A DNA stretch of 64,000 nt, taken from contig NZ_JACXYU010000010.1 of NCBI RefSeq assembly GCF_014779715.1, positions 1 to 64,000 on the forward strand. Reading direction: 5' to 3'. The DNA is from Streptomyces chumphonensis. Lineage in GTDB: Bacteria > Actinomycetota > Actinomycetes > Streptomycetales > Streptomycetaceae. Of the stretch, positions 44,081 through 51,717 are shown in pieces. The position numbers and the translations under genes were made by a program. The notes beneath the pieces are model-generated. The model saw only the letters and a list, made by a program, of their open reading frames with translations, ran no database searches and was not told the origin of the DNA. Position 1 is the first letter of the stretch; the number at the start of each line of letters is the position of its first letter.

Positions 44081-44781
44081 CCGGCCCGCCCGCCGCCCCC
44101 CGGCTCCGGGCCGTGGCGCGCCGCGCCACGGCCCGCACCGCCCCCGGCGGCGCGACGTCCGCCGGCCCGGCGGCCGAGGAGCGCTGCGACCTGTGCGCGG
44201 AGCGCCTCGCCCCCGACCACCGGCACCTGCTCGACCTGCTGACCGACGCGGTGTCCTGCGCCTGCCGCCCCTGCTCCCTGCTCTTCGACCGCCACGAGGC
44301 GGGCGGCGCCCACTACCGGCTCCTCCCGCAGCGACGGCTGCGGCTGACGGGCGCGCCGATCGAGGACCACCTGTGGGCCGGCCTCGGCGTCCCCGTCGAC
44401 CTGGCCTTCTTCACCCGCAGTGCCGAGTCCGGGCAGGTCACCGCCCGCTACCCGAGCCCGCTGGGCACCCTGCGGGCCCACCCCGACCCGGCCGTCTGGC
44501 AGGAGGTCCTGGCCACCGACCCGGCCCTGGCCGACCTCGCCGACGACGTCGAGGCCCTCCTCGTCCACCGGGCGTCCGACCGGCGTGAGCAGTGGCTGCT
44601 GCCGCTGGACGACTGCTACCGCCTGGCCGCCCTCGTACGCGCCCACTGGAAGGGCCTGGGCGGCGGCACCGACGTGTGGCGGCACGTGGAGGAGTTCTTC
44701 CGGACCCTCGACGCGGCGTCCGCCACCGACGACACCGGCACGACCCGCACTCCGCAGGAGGCGTCATGGGTATCACCGTAG
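44077..44781 (+). CDS. DUF5947 family protein, cysteine-rich hydrogenase accessory
   Basis: 234 residues from GTG 44077 in the ATG/GTGA overlap. A basic disordered N-terminus is followed by a Cys/His cluster: CDLC near residue 38, three His (DHRHLLDL region), then CACRPC near 65, and LFDRHEAGG. This CxxC...CxCxxC arrangement could bind zinc or an Fe-S or rubredoxin-type iron. The rest is alpha/beta without known catalytic motif. DUF5947 proteins occur, as I recall, next to group 1h hydrogenases. The role could be assembly or electron transfer. It overlaps the next gene by 16 bp. Confidence 0.82.
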   Translation: MTGPPAAPRLRAVARRATARTAPGGATSAGPAAEERCDLCAERLAPDHRHLLDLLTDAVSCACRPCSLLFDRHEAGGAHYRLLPQRRLRLTGAPIEDHLWAGLGVPVDLAFFTRSAESGQVTARYPSPLGTLRAHPDPAVWQEVLATDPALADLADDVEALLVHRASDRREQWLLPLDDCYRLAALVRAHWKGLGGGTDVWRHVEEFFRTLDAASATDDTGTTRTPQEASWVSP

Positions 44782-44972
44782 GAAAGCCCGACATCAAGGC
44801 CGACGCGACCGCGCACGTCAGGGGCGTGCGACGCGGCAACCACCAGGGCGCGGCCAAGCACCAGCCCGGCCACCTGGCCGGCGACCGCAGCACCGCCCGC
44901 CGCTCCACCGGCATCAACTCCGACCTGCGCGACCCGATCCAGCCCGACATGCCGAACCTCTCCCCGGCATGA
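44766..44972 (+). CDS. 68-residue basic, disordered peptide in the hydrogenase operon
   Basis: Starts ATG 44766 inside the end of the DUF5947 gene (16-bp overlap) and ends overlapping the DUF6084 start by 4 bp, so it is embedded in a translationally coupled run. Sequence MGITVGKPDIKADATAHVRG, then a stretch rich in Arg, His, Gly and Gln (GVRRGNHQGAAKHQPGHL) and a tail INSDLRDPIQPDMPNLSPA. No hydrophobic segment, no Cys. It reads as an intrinsically disordered linker peptide, perhaps binding hydrogenase, membrane phospholipid or nucleic acid. Function unknown. Confidence 0.75.
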   Translation: MGITVGKPDIKADATAHVRGVRRGNHQGAAKHQPGHLAGDRSTARRSTGINSDLRDPIQPDMPNLSPA

Positions 44973-45691
44973 CGGCCCCGGAGCGGACGCCGGCCGCCGC
45001 ACCCGACCTGCCCGACCTGGACTTCGCCGTCACCGGCGCCGAACAGGAACGGTTCGCCGCCGTGCCCGCCCTGCGCTTCGGCGTGGAGATCACCCGCACG
45101 GGCGGCGGCCCCGTCCGCTCCGTCAGCCTCACCACGGCCCTGCGCATCGACGTCGCCCGACGCCGGTACGACCCCGCCACGCAGCGGGCCCTCGCCGAGC
45201 TCTTCGGCGCCGCCGAACGCTGGGGGACCACGCTGCACCCCCTGGCCTGGGCGCAGACCACGCTCCAGGTGCCCGCCTTCGACCGGCGCACCCGGGTGGA
45301 CGTCGTCGTGCCCTGCGGCTACGACACCGAGATCGCCGTCACCAAGTACCTCTCCGCCGTCCGGGACGGGGAGGTGCCGCTGGACTTCCTGTTCAGCGGC
45401 ACCGTCTTCTACGCGGGCGCCGACGGCGGCCTGCGCACCGCGCGCGTCTCGTGGTCCAAGGACGCCACCTACCGGATGCCCGCCCCCCTGTGGCACGGAC
45501 TGATCGGCCGCTACTACCCGGACAGCCCCTGGCTGCGGCTCCCGCGCGAGACGTGGGAGCGGCTCGACGCCTACCGGGTGCGCCACGTCCTCACCGACTG
45601 GGACGCCACCGTCCGCAGCCTGCTCGACCACGCCGAGACCGGCGAACAGCCCCCCGCCGGGGACCGGGACGCGCACACCACCGCCTCCTGA
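44969..45691 (+). CDS. DUF6084 family protein, hydrogenase accessory
   Basis: 240 residues from ATG 44969. Beta-rich appearance: LDFAVTGAEQERFAAVPALR, VEITRTGGGPVRSVSLTTAL, then TTLQVPAFDRRTRVDVVVPC, ending with DSPWLRLPRETWERLDAYRV. No Cys cluster, signal or membrane segment. DUF6084 members are found beside group 1h hydrogenase genes (family recollection, not searched). The pairing with DUF5947 and the orphan downstream suggests a common complex or assembly role. Ends 50 bp before the next gene, the only real gap in this half of the operon. Confidence 0.8.
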   Translation: MTAPERTPAAAPDLPDLDFAVTGAEQERFAAVPALRFGVEITRTGGGPVRSVSLTTALRIDVARRRYDPATQRALAELFGAAERWGTTLHPLAWAQTTLQVPAFDRRTRVDVVVPCGYDTEIAVTKYLSAVRDGEVPLDFLFSGTVFYAGADGGLRTARVSWSKDATYRMPAPLWHGLIGRYYPDSPWLRLPRETWERLDAYRVRHVLTDWDATVRSLLDHAETGEQPPAGDRDAHTTAS

Positions 45692-45741
45692 CCCCCACCC
45701 CCTCACCCCACCCCCCCCCGAACGTCACCGACCGGAGTGTC

Positions 45742-46821
45742 ATGGACGCCGCCGAGGCCGTCGAGAAGATCGTGCGCACCTGCCTCTACGAGGGCTACCT
45801 GCTGTGGCCCTACCGCAGGACCGCGCTGAAGAACACCAAACGCTGGACGTTCGGCGGGGTCTTCCCGCAGCGCTGCGCCGCCGACCTCGGCGAACCCGCC
45901 ACCCAGCGCACCCAGGTCCTGCTGGACGCCGGTGACCGGCCGCCGCACGAGGTGCGGCTGAGCGTGCGGGTGCGCTTCCTCCACGTCGTGGACCGCGCCG
46001 TGCTGCGCGAGGGCCCCGGCGGACCCGAACCCGTCGACGCGGTGACCGTCGCCGGGGAGCGGTACGTCGCCTGGGAGGAGGCCACCGAGCGGGAGGTGAC
46101 CCTGAGCCCGAGCCTCGCCGAGCTGTACGCGGCCCCCCGCACCGCCCCCGTCGACGTGCCGCCCGGCCGCGCCCGCGAGCCGCTGCACGCCGCCGACGGC
46201 GGCCACGTCGCGACCCTCGTCCGCAGCTGGCAGCGGCTGACGGGCACCGTCACCGTGAGCGCCGAGGCCGTCGGCGGCGGGGTGCACCGCGTCACCGTGC
46301 GCACCGCCAACACCACCGACTGCCCGCCGCCCTCGGCCGGGGACCGGCGGGCGCGTGAGAAGGCCGCGGCCCACGCCCTGATCTCCACCCACACCGTCCT
46401 GCACTGCGACGCCGCGCGGTTCGTCTCGCTGCTGGACCCGCCGCCCCCGCTGGCGGACGCCGCCGCCGACTGCCGCAACGAGGGCGTGTGGCCCGTCCTC
46501 GTCGACGGCGGCCCCGGCGGCCTGGGCGCCGCCCGCACCGACAGCACCGCCGGCGCCCACACCGTCCTCGCCTCGCCCGTCACGCTCTACGACTTCCCGG
46601 CCGTCGCCCCCGAGAGCCCCGGCGACCTCTTCGACGGCACCGAGATCGACCAGCTCCTCATCCTCACCGTCCTCAGCCTCACCGAGGAGGAACAGGCCGA
46701 GGCCCGCGCCGCCGACCCCCGCGCGCGGGAGATCCTCGACCGCTGCGCCCGGCTCAGCACCGCCGAACTGGCCGCGCTGCACGGCACCATCCGCGAGTTC
46801 CGACCGCTGGAGCAGGCATGA
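45742..46821 (+). CDS. 359-residue hydrogenase-operon protein of unknown function
   Basis: Starts ATG 45742 after CGGAGTGTC. N-terminus EKIVRTCLYEGYLLWPYRRT, followed by NTKRWTFGGVFPQRCA, is distinctive and recurs, as I recall, in uncharacterised proteins near hydrogenases. The central part is beta-rich (EVRLSVRVRFLHVVDRAVL; TGTVTVSAEAVGGGVHRVTV) and the C-terminal part is acidic and helical, including FDGTEIDQLLILTVLSLTEE and LDRCARLSTAELAALHG. Three scattered Cys, no metal motif or membrane span. The stop overlaps the protease gene by 4 bp. No known family function; could be a structural or assembly partner. Confidence 0.8.
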   Translation: MDAAEAVEKIVRTCLYEGYLLWPYRRTALKNTKRWTFGGVFPQRCAADLGEPATQRTQVLLDAGDRPPHEVRLSVRVRFLHVVDRAVLREGPGGPEPVDAVTVAGERYVAWEEATEREVTLSPSLAELYAAPRTAPVDVPPGRAREPLHAADGGHVATLVRSWQRLTGTVTVSAEAVGGGVHRVTVRTANTTDCPPPSAGDRRAREKAAAHALISTHTVLHCDAARFVSLLDPPPPLADAAADCRNEGVWPVLVDGGPGGLGAARTDSTAGAHTVLASPVTLYDFPAVAPESPGDLFDGTEIDQLLILTVLSLTEEEQAEARAADPRAREILDRCARLSTAELAALHGTIREFRPLEQA

Positions 46822-47732
46822 ACGCGCCCTGGGAGGACACCACGTCATCCGCCGACGCCGCCCGCACCGTCCTCGTCGACGGCGTCGTGGTCGGCCGCGG
46901 CAGCCGGGTGCGGCTGCGTCCGCTGCGGCACGGCGACATCATGGACCTCGCCCTGGCCGGGCGGACGGCCGAAGTCGTCGCCGTCGAGGAGGACTTCGAG
47001 GGCGCCGTGCACGTCGCGGTCGTCCTCCAGGACGACCCGGGGCGGGACTTCGGCTCCGCCGCGCAGATCGGGCACCGCTTCTTCTTCGCCCCCGAGGAGC
47101 TGGAGCCCGCCTCGGATCCCGACGAGGGGGAGCGCCCCTCGCGCGTCCTGGTGGCGGGGATCGGCAACATGTTCCTCGCCGACGACGGCTTCGGCCCCGA
47201 GGTCGCCGCGGCGCTGCGCCGGGAGACGCTGCCCGCCGAGGCGCACGTCGCGGACTTCGGCATCCGGGGCATGGACCTCGCCTACCGCCTCACCGAGGGG
47301 TACACGGCCGCCGTCCTCGTGGACGCCGCCCCGCACGGCCAGCCGCCCGGCACGCTCAGCGTCATCGAACCGCCCCTGGACGACTTCGGCGACGCCATGC
47401 CCGAGGCGCACGCCATGGACCCGGTGAAGGTGCTGGCCCTGGCCCGCAGGCTGAGTGGCGGGGCCCCGCTGCCGCGGGTCCTGGTCGTGGGCTGCGAGCC
47501 CCTGGTGCGGATGACGGGCGAGGAGCCGGACGTGAGCGTGGGCCTCAGCGAACCGGTACGGCGGGCGGTCGCCGAGGCCGTGCCGCTGGTGACCTCGCTG
47601 GTGGCCGACCTGCTCGCGCGGAGCGCGATGGGCGAGGCGCGGAGCGCGATGGGCGAGGCGCGGGTGGGCGTCGGGGGCGAGGAGGCCGGAGGGGAAGCGG
47701 CGGGAGTGGGAGAGGAGGTGAGTCCGCGATGA
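46818..47732 (+). CDS. [NiFe] hydrogenase maturation protease with extra N-terminal domain
   Basis: 304 residues. Residues 1-95 form a small beta-domain absent from classical HyaD/HybD (VVGRGSRVRLRPLRHGDIMD; AEVVAVEEDFEGAVHVAVVL). Residues 105-255 are the M52 endopeptidase: VLVAGIGNMFLADDGFGPEV with the nickel-sensing Asp/Glu, DFGIRGMDLAYRL, VLVDAAPHG and a C-terminal GLSEPVRRAV. It removes the C-terminal tail of HhyL after nickel insertion. The tail contains a 7-residue duplication (SAMGEAR twice) and is Gly/Glu-rich. It overlaps both neighbours by 4 bp. Confidence 0.9.
   Translation: MNAPWEDTTSSADAARTVLVDGVVVGRGSRVRLRPLRHGDIMDLALAGRTAEVVAVEEDFEGAVHVAVVLQDDPGRDFGSAAQIGHRFFFAPEELEPASDPDEGERPSRVLVAGIGNMFLADDGFGPEVAAALRRETLPAEAHVADFGIRGMDLAYRLTEGYTAAVLVDAAPHGQPPGTLSVIEPPLDDFGDAMPEAHAMDPVKVLALARRLSGGAPLPRVLVVGCEPLVRMTGEEPDVSVGLSEPVRRAVAEAVPLVTSLVADLLARSAMGEARSAMGEARVGVGGEEAGGEAAGVGEEVSPR
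47620..47661 (+). repeat. 21-bp tandem duplication inside the protease gene
   Basis: Two identical, adjacent 21-bp units (47620-47640 and 47641-47661) keep the frame and add seven residues to the C-terminal tail of the hydrogenase protease. Likely slippage in a non-essential linker. Confidence 0.9.
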
Positions 47733-47860
47733 GGAACGGCATCTTCATCCCGGCGGCCGTCGTCCGGCTGGCCGTGGGTCTGGTCACCCTGGCGACGGTT
47801 GCCGTCATCGCTTCGGAAGGTCCCGAGGCCGTGCGCTACATGAAGATGAAGCGCATGTGA
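47729..47860 (+). CDS. 43-residue single-pass membrane peptide (DUF6893-like), end of hydrogenase operon
   Basis: ATG 47729 overlaps the protease stop by 4 bp, with GGAGGTGAG as ribosome site. MRNGIFIPAAVVRLAVGLVT leads into one hydrophobic helix (through TLATVAVIASE) and a basic tail RYMKMKRM, so the C-terminus should face the cytoplasm. Size and tail match small DUF6893 peptides of actinomycetes, from memory. Encoded as the last gene, it could tether or stabilise the soluble hydrogenase at the membrane; this is inference from position. Confidence 0.8.
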   Translation: MRNGIFIPAAVVRLAVGLVTLATVAVIASEGPEAVRYMKMKRM

Positions 47861-47877
47861 GAGACGCGGTGTGCGGG

Positions 47878-47919
47878 ACCGGCCGCCCGGCGTGCGCGCG
47901 GCGTGCGCGGGCGGCCGGT
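47878..47919 (+). terminator. Terminator of the hydrogenase operon
   Basis: ACCGGCCGCCCG (47878-47889) pairs perfectly with CGGGCGGCCGGT (47908-47919), 12 bp, 18-base loop that itself contains a repeat of GCGTGCGCG. It is 17 bp past the last gene of the operon. Confidence 0.8.
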
Positions 47920-48022
47920 TCGGTTCGGCCCGGGCGGCATGACCTCCGAGGTCATCGACCCGGCGACCCGCCCGGTGGGACGGTGAACGCGTCGCAGCCA
48001 CCGTCCGCACGAGGGGGAGACC

Positions 48023-48403
48023 ATGACCGAGCCCGGCGCCGTGAACGCGTACGCCATCGCCCACTTGCGGGAGTTCCGTCCGCACCCGGACGTACCCCGC
48101 TACATCGAGCGGATTCAGGCCACTCTGGCGCCGTATTCCGGCCGATTCCTCGTCCACGGCGCCCAGGTCGAGGTGCTGGAGGGCAGCTGGCCCGGGGACG
48201 TCGTCGTGATCGGCTTCCCCGACCTGGCGAGGGCGCGCGCCTGGTACGCGTCGCCCGCCTACCAGGAGGTGCTGCCCCTGCGCACCCGGCACATCACCGG
48301 TGACTGCGTCATCGTGCCCGGCGTCCCGGCCGGCTACGACCCCGCCGAGACGGCCGCGAAGGTCCGCGAGGCGATGGGCCACCCCGAAGCTACCGACCGG
48401 TAG
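48023..48403 (+). CDS. DUF1330 domain protein
   Basis: 126 residues from ATG 48023 (GGGGGAGACC ribosome site). Ferredoxin-like dimeric alpha/beta barrel family: NAYAIAHLREFRPHPDVPRY, YSGRFLVHGAQVEVLEGSWP, VVIGFPDLARARAWYASPAY and a C-terminal GDCVIVPGVP. Members are small cytosolic proteins of unknown reaction, some suspected monooxygenase-like. The C-terminal 25 residues are an extra helix. Not part of the hydrogenase operon (terminator between). Confidence 0.9.
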   Translation: MTEPGAVNAYAIAHLREFRPHPDVPRYIERIQATLAPYSGRFLVHGAQVEVLEGSWPGDVVVIGFPDLARARAWYASPAYQEVLPLRTRHITGDCVIVPGVPAGYDPAETAAKVREAMGHPEATDR

Positions 48404-48454
48404 AAACCGCGCCCGCGATGTGCTTGGGTGGCCGTCCACCGTGGGGAGGGCGGC

Positions 48455-49387
48455 ATGCGGAAGCACATCGCGGCGCTACTGGCGCTCGGGCTCGTCGGCG
48501 CCGTACTGGCCGTCGGCTACCTGTGGGCGGGCCCGTCGACGTCGGCGCGCGAGCGGCCCGAGGCCGGGGACGACCGGCCCGCCTACCTGCCGGGCGAAGC
48601 CCGGGACGCCGCCGAGGAGGAGCCGGAGGAGGCCGAACCCGCCGAACGGGACCCCGCCCGCGTCCTGTACATCGGCGACTCGCTCGCCATGGAGACGCAG
48701 GACGAACTCGGCCGCCGCGTCGGCGAGCTGGACCGCACGACGTACCTCAGCGCCCCCTACTCCGGCACCACCCTGTGCGACTACCTGGAGGGCCGCGACG
48801 TCGAGTCGCTCGTCCCCGCGAACGACAAGGCGGCCGCCCTGGTGCGCTCCTTCCGGCCCACCGTCGTCGTCCTCCAGTTCTGGGGCAACTCCTGGGGCTA
48901 CACGCCCTGCATGGACCGCATCGGCTCCGGCACCCCCGAGTACTACGCCCGCTACACCGCCGACGCCGAGCGGATCACCGAGCAGATCCGGGGCGCCGCC
49001 GAGGAGAACGGCACCGCCGCACCGCGACTCGTCTGGGTCCTCCAGGGCCCCGACGCGATGGCGCCCGACCGCGTCCGCCGCGTCAACGCCGTCTACGAGG
49101 AACTCGCCCCGCGCACGGACGCCCTGCTCTCCGACGCCGGTGCCGCCGTCAGCCGCCCCGGCGCCCGCTACACCTGGACCCGCACGCTGCCCTGCACGCA
49201 GGAGGAGCGGGACACCCCGGGCTACTGCGAGGACGGCCGCACCCCGCTGCACCGCGAGGACGACCTGCTGCACTTCTGCCTGGCCCCGACGACGTCCGAC
49301 CCCAAGCCCTGCCCGCGTCCGTCCCCCGGTATCGACCGCTACACCGCCGCCATCACCGCCACCGTGCGCGAGCACCTGGGCGGCTGA
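48455..49387 (+). CDS. Membrane-anchored SGNH/GDSL-family hydrolase
   Basis: 310 residues from ATG 48455, ribosome site GGGGAGGGCGG. N-terminal anchor (MRKHIAALLALGLVGAVLAV), an acidic disordered linker, then an SGNH-like domain with VLYIGDSLAMETQDELG (Ser in GDS), FWGNSWGYTPC (Asn block III) and a C-terminal H-containing block (EDDLLHFCLAP). Cys residues suggest disulfides outside the cell. Such domains act on O-acetyl groups of cell wall sugars or lipids; substrate unknown. 49 bp before the MFS gene. Confidence 0.85.
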   Translation: MRKHIAALLALGLVGAVLAVGYLWAGPSTSARERPEAGDDRPAYLPGEARDAAEEEPEEAEPAERDPARVLYIGDSLAMETQDELGRRVGELDRTTYLSAPYSGTTLCDYLEGRDVESLVPANDKAAALVRSFRPTVVVLQFWGNSWGYTPCMDRIGSGTPEYYARYTADAERITEQIRGAAEENGTAAPRLVWVLQGPDAMAPDRVRRVNAVYEELAPRTDALLSDAGAAVSRPGARYTWTRTLPCTQEERDTPGYCEDGRTPLHREDDLLHFCLAPTTSDPKPCPRPSPGIDRYTAAITATVREHLGG

Positions 49388-49436
49388 CCCCAGCCGGGCG
49401 TCCCGGCCCCGAGGTCCGCCGCCATAGCATGGTCGA

Positions 49437-50870
49437 ATGGTCCAAGTCCCCGCCGCCTCAAGGATATCCACCGCGCGACGGCGCACCCCGCCGCTGTGGG
49501 CCGTGCTGTTCGCGGCCTGCGCCGGACAGTTCCTCGTCGTCCTCGACATCGCCGTCGTCAACGTCGCCCTGCCCTCCATGCGCGACGACCTGGGCATGAG
49601 CGCGGCCGGACTGCAATGGGTCGTCAACGCCTACACCATCACCTTCGCCGGGCTCCTCCTCTTCGGCGGACGCGCCGGGGACCTCTTCGGCCGCAAGCGC
49701 CTCTTCCTCATCGGCCTCGCCGTCTTCACCCTCGCCAGCCTCGCCGGCGGCTTGGCCCAGGAGTCCTGGCACCTGCTGGCGGCCCGCGCGGTGCAGGGCG
49801 TCGGTGCCGCGGCGCTGGCCCCCTCCACCCTGACGCTCCTCACCGTCTCCGTCCCCGAAGGCCCGGCCCGGGCCCGTGCCATCGGCACCTGGACGGCCGT
49901 CGGCGCGGGCGGCGGCGCGGCCGGCGGCCTCGTCGGCGGCGTCCTCACCGAGGGCCTGTCGTGGCGCTGGGTGCTGCTGGTGAACGTGCCGATCGGAGCC
50001 GTCGTGCTCCTCGCGGCCGCCTGGTGGCTGGTGGAGACCCGCACCGGCGGACGGCGGCGGCTCGACGTGCCCGGCGCCGTCCTCGTCACCGCCGGGCTGG
50101 CCACCCTCGCCTACGGGATCGTCGAGACGGAGTCCACCGGCTGGGGGGCGCCCTCCGCCCTGGTGCCGCTGCTCGGCGGCCTGGCCCTCCTCGGGGCGTT
50201 CCTCGCCGTCGAGGCCCGCGCCCCGGTGCCGCTCATGCCGCTGCGGCTGTTCCGACTGCCGGCCGTGGCGGCGGCGAACACGGCGATGTTCGTCATGGGC
50301 GCGACCATGGTGTGCTCCTGGTACTTCATCACCCTCTACCTCCAGAACGTCCTGCTCTACTCGCCGATCGCGGCGGGCCTGAGCTGCGTTCCGCACTCCC
50401 TCGTGATCGTCGCCGCGTCGAAGGTGGCGCCGCGCCTGATGGTGTGGGCCGGACCGCGCAACGTCGCGGTCGCCGGCTGCGTCATGGCGGCCGCCGGGTA
50501 CCTGTGGCAGAGCACCCTGCACGCCGACGGCACGTACCTGGGCACCGTCCTCGGCCCCGGCCTGCTGATGATGGCGGGCGCGGGCCTGACGGCGACCCCG
50601 CTCGCGTCGGCCGCCACCACGGGCGCCCCGACGGAGGACGCGGGCATCGCCTCCGGGCTCGTCAACATGGCACGCACGATGGGCGGATCGCTCGGCCTCG
50701 CCGTCCTGTCGACCGTCGCGGCGGCCCGGATGTCCGGCCCCGGTCCCGAGGGCCTCGCCCCCGGCTACGCCCTGGCCTTCCAGCTGGGTGCCGCCGTCCT
50801 GGCCGTCAACGCCCTGTTCATCCTCCTGGCGCTGCCCCGCGCGCCCCGACCCGCTCGGAAGGACCGCTGA
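49437..50870 (+). CDS. MFS transporter, DHA2 (14-TM) drug exporter family
   Basis: 477 residues, about 14 hydrophobic segments. Family motifs: antiporter motif D1 LDIAVVNVALPSMRDDL at TM1, motif A GRAGDLFGRKR between TM2 and TM3, and motif C-like GAGGGAAGGLVGGVL at TM5. The QacA/EmrB-type proteins export cationic drugs or antibiotics with protons. No dedicated regulator adjacent. ATG 49437 is close behind the hydrolase gene; co-transcription is possible. Confidence 0.93.
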   Translation: MVQVPAASRISTARRRTPPLWAVLFAACAGQFLVVLDIAVVNVALPSMRDDLGMSAAGLQWVVNAYTITFAGLLLFGGRAGDLFGRKRLFLIGLAVFTLASLAGGLAQESWHLLAARAVQGVGAAALAPSTLTLLTVSVPEGPARARAIGTWTAVGAGGGAAGGLVGGVLTEGLSWRWVLLVNVPIGAVVLLAAAWWLVETRTGGRRRLDVPGAVLVTAGLATLAYGIVETESTGWGAPSALVPLLGGLALLGAFLAVEARAPVPLMPLRLFRLPAVAAANTAMFVMGATMVCSWYFITLYLQNVLLYSPIAAGLSCVPHSLVIVAASKVAPRLMVWAGPRNVAVAGCVMAAAGYLWQSTLHADGTYLGTVLGPGLLMMAGAGLTATPLASAATTGAPTEDAGIASGLVNMARTMGGSLGLAVLSTVAAARMSGPGPEGLAPGYALAFQLGAAVLAVNALFILLALPRAPRPARKDR

Positions 50871-50901
50871 CCCACCTGGCACCATCGACACCATGATTCT
50901 T

Positions 50902-50914
50902 CAACAAAATGTTG
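50902..50914. promoter_or_regulatory. Inverted repeat upstream of the MIP channel gene
   Basis: CAACA-AAA-TGTTG sits in an AT-rich 20-bp island within the 75-bp gap, 32 bp upstream of the MIP GTG. In this genome such islands usually mark promoters. Arrangement is reminiscent of ArsR-family operators, which often control aquaporin genes of arsenic loci. Confidence 0.4.
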
Positions 50915-50945
50915 CAGGTGGGTCGGCGGTGCCGGGGGTGACCGG

Positions 50946-51701
50946 GTGACGCGACCCCCCTCCCTGCGCCGTCGCGTCGCCGCCGAAGCGCTGGGCACCG
51001 CCCTGCTCGCCGCCGTCATCATCGGCTCCGGCATCCACGCGAGCCGGCTCAGCACGGACGTCGGCGTCGCGTTGCTGGTCAACGTCGCGGCGAGCGCCAC
51101 CGCACTCGGGCTGCTCCTCGGCGTCCTCGGCCCCGTCTCCGGAGCCCACCTCAACCCCCTCATCACCCTCGCCGCCTGGTGGACCGGCGACGCGCCCCGC
51201 CGCGACGTCGCCGCCTACCTGCCCGCCCAACTGCTCGGCGGCCTCAGCGGAGCGGCCCTCGCCCACGCCATGTACGGCCTCCCGCCCCTGACGCCCGGCA
51301 CCCACGCACGCTGGGGCCCCGGCGTCTGGCTCGCCGAAGCCGTCGCCACGGCCGGACTGCTCCTCGTGGCCTTCGGACTCGTCCGCTCCGGCCGCACGCG
51401 GCTCGTCCCCCTCGCCGTCCCCGCCTGGATCGGCGCCGCCATCCTCTTCACACCCTCCAACAGCTTCGCCAACCCCGCCCTGACGACCGCCCGTTCGCTC
51501 TCCGACACCTTCGCCGGGATCGCCCCCGCCTCCGCCCTCCTCTACCTCGCCGCCCAACTCCTCGGCGCCACGGCGGGCCTGGCCGCCGTCGCCCTCGTCT
51601 TCGGCCGCGCGACCACCCGCCGCACGGTCGTCGTCACCCGCTCCGCCACGGCGCCCGGTCAACCCGACCCCGAGCGCCCGGCGCCCGCACACCCCGCCTG
51701 A
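50946..51701 (+). CDS. MIP/aquaporin family channel
   Basis: 251 residues with six hydrophobic segments. The two half-helix motifs are present: SGAHLNPLITLA (NPL in place of NPA) in the first repeat and SFANPALTTARSL (NPA followed by Arg of the selectivity filter) in the second. Bacterial members pass water, glycerol or arsenite. Similar channels adjoin arsenic resistance genes, none of which are seen here. GTG 50946 is used; there is no better start. Confidence 0.9.
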   Translation: MTRPPSLRRRVAAEALGTALLAAVIIGSGIHASRLSTDVGVALLVNVAASATALGLLLGVLGPVSGAHLNPLITLAAWWTGDAPRRDVAAYLPAQLLGGLSGAALAHAMYGLPPLTPGTHARWGPGVWLAEAVATAGLLLVAFGLVRSGRTRLVPLAVPAWIGAAILFTPSNSFANPALTTARSLSDTFAGIAPASALLYLAAQLLGATAGLAAVALVFGRATTRRTVVVTRSATAPGQPDPERPAPAHPA

Positions 51702-51717
51702 TCCTCCAGACGCCCGC

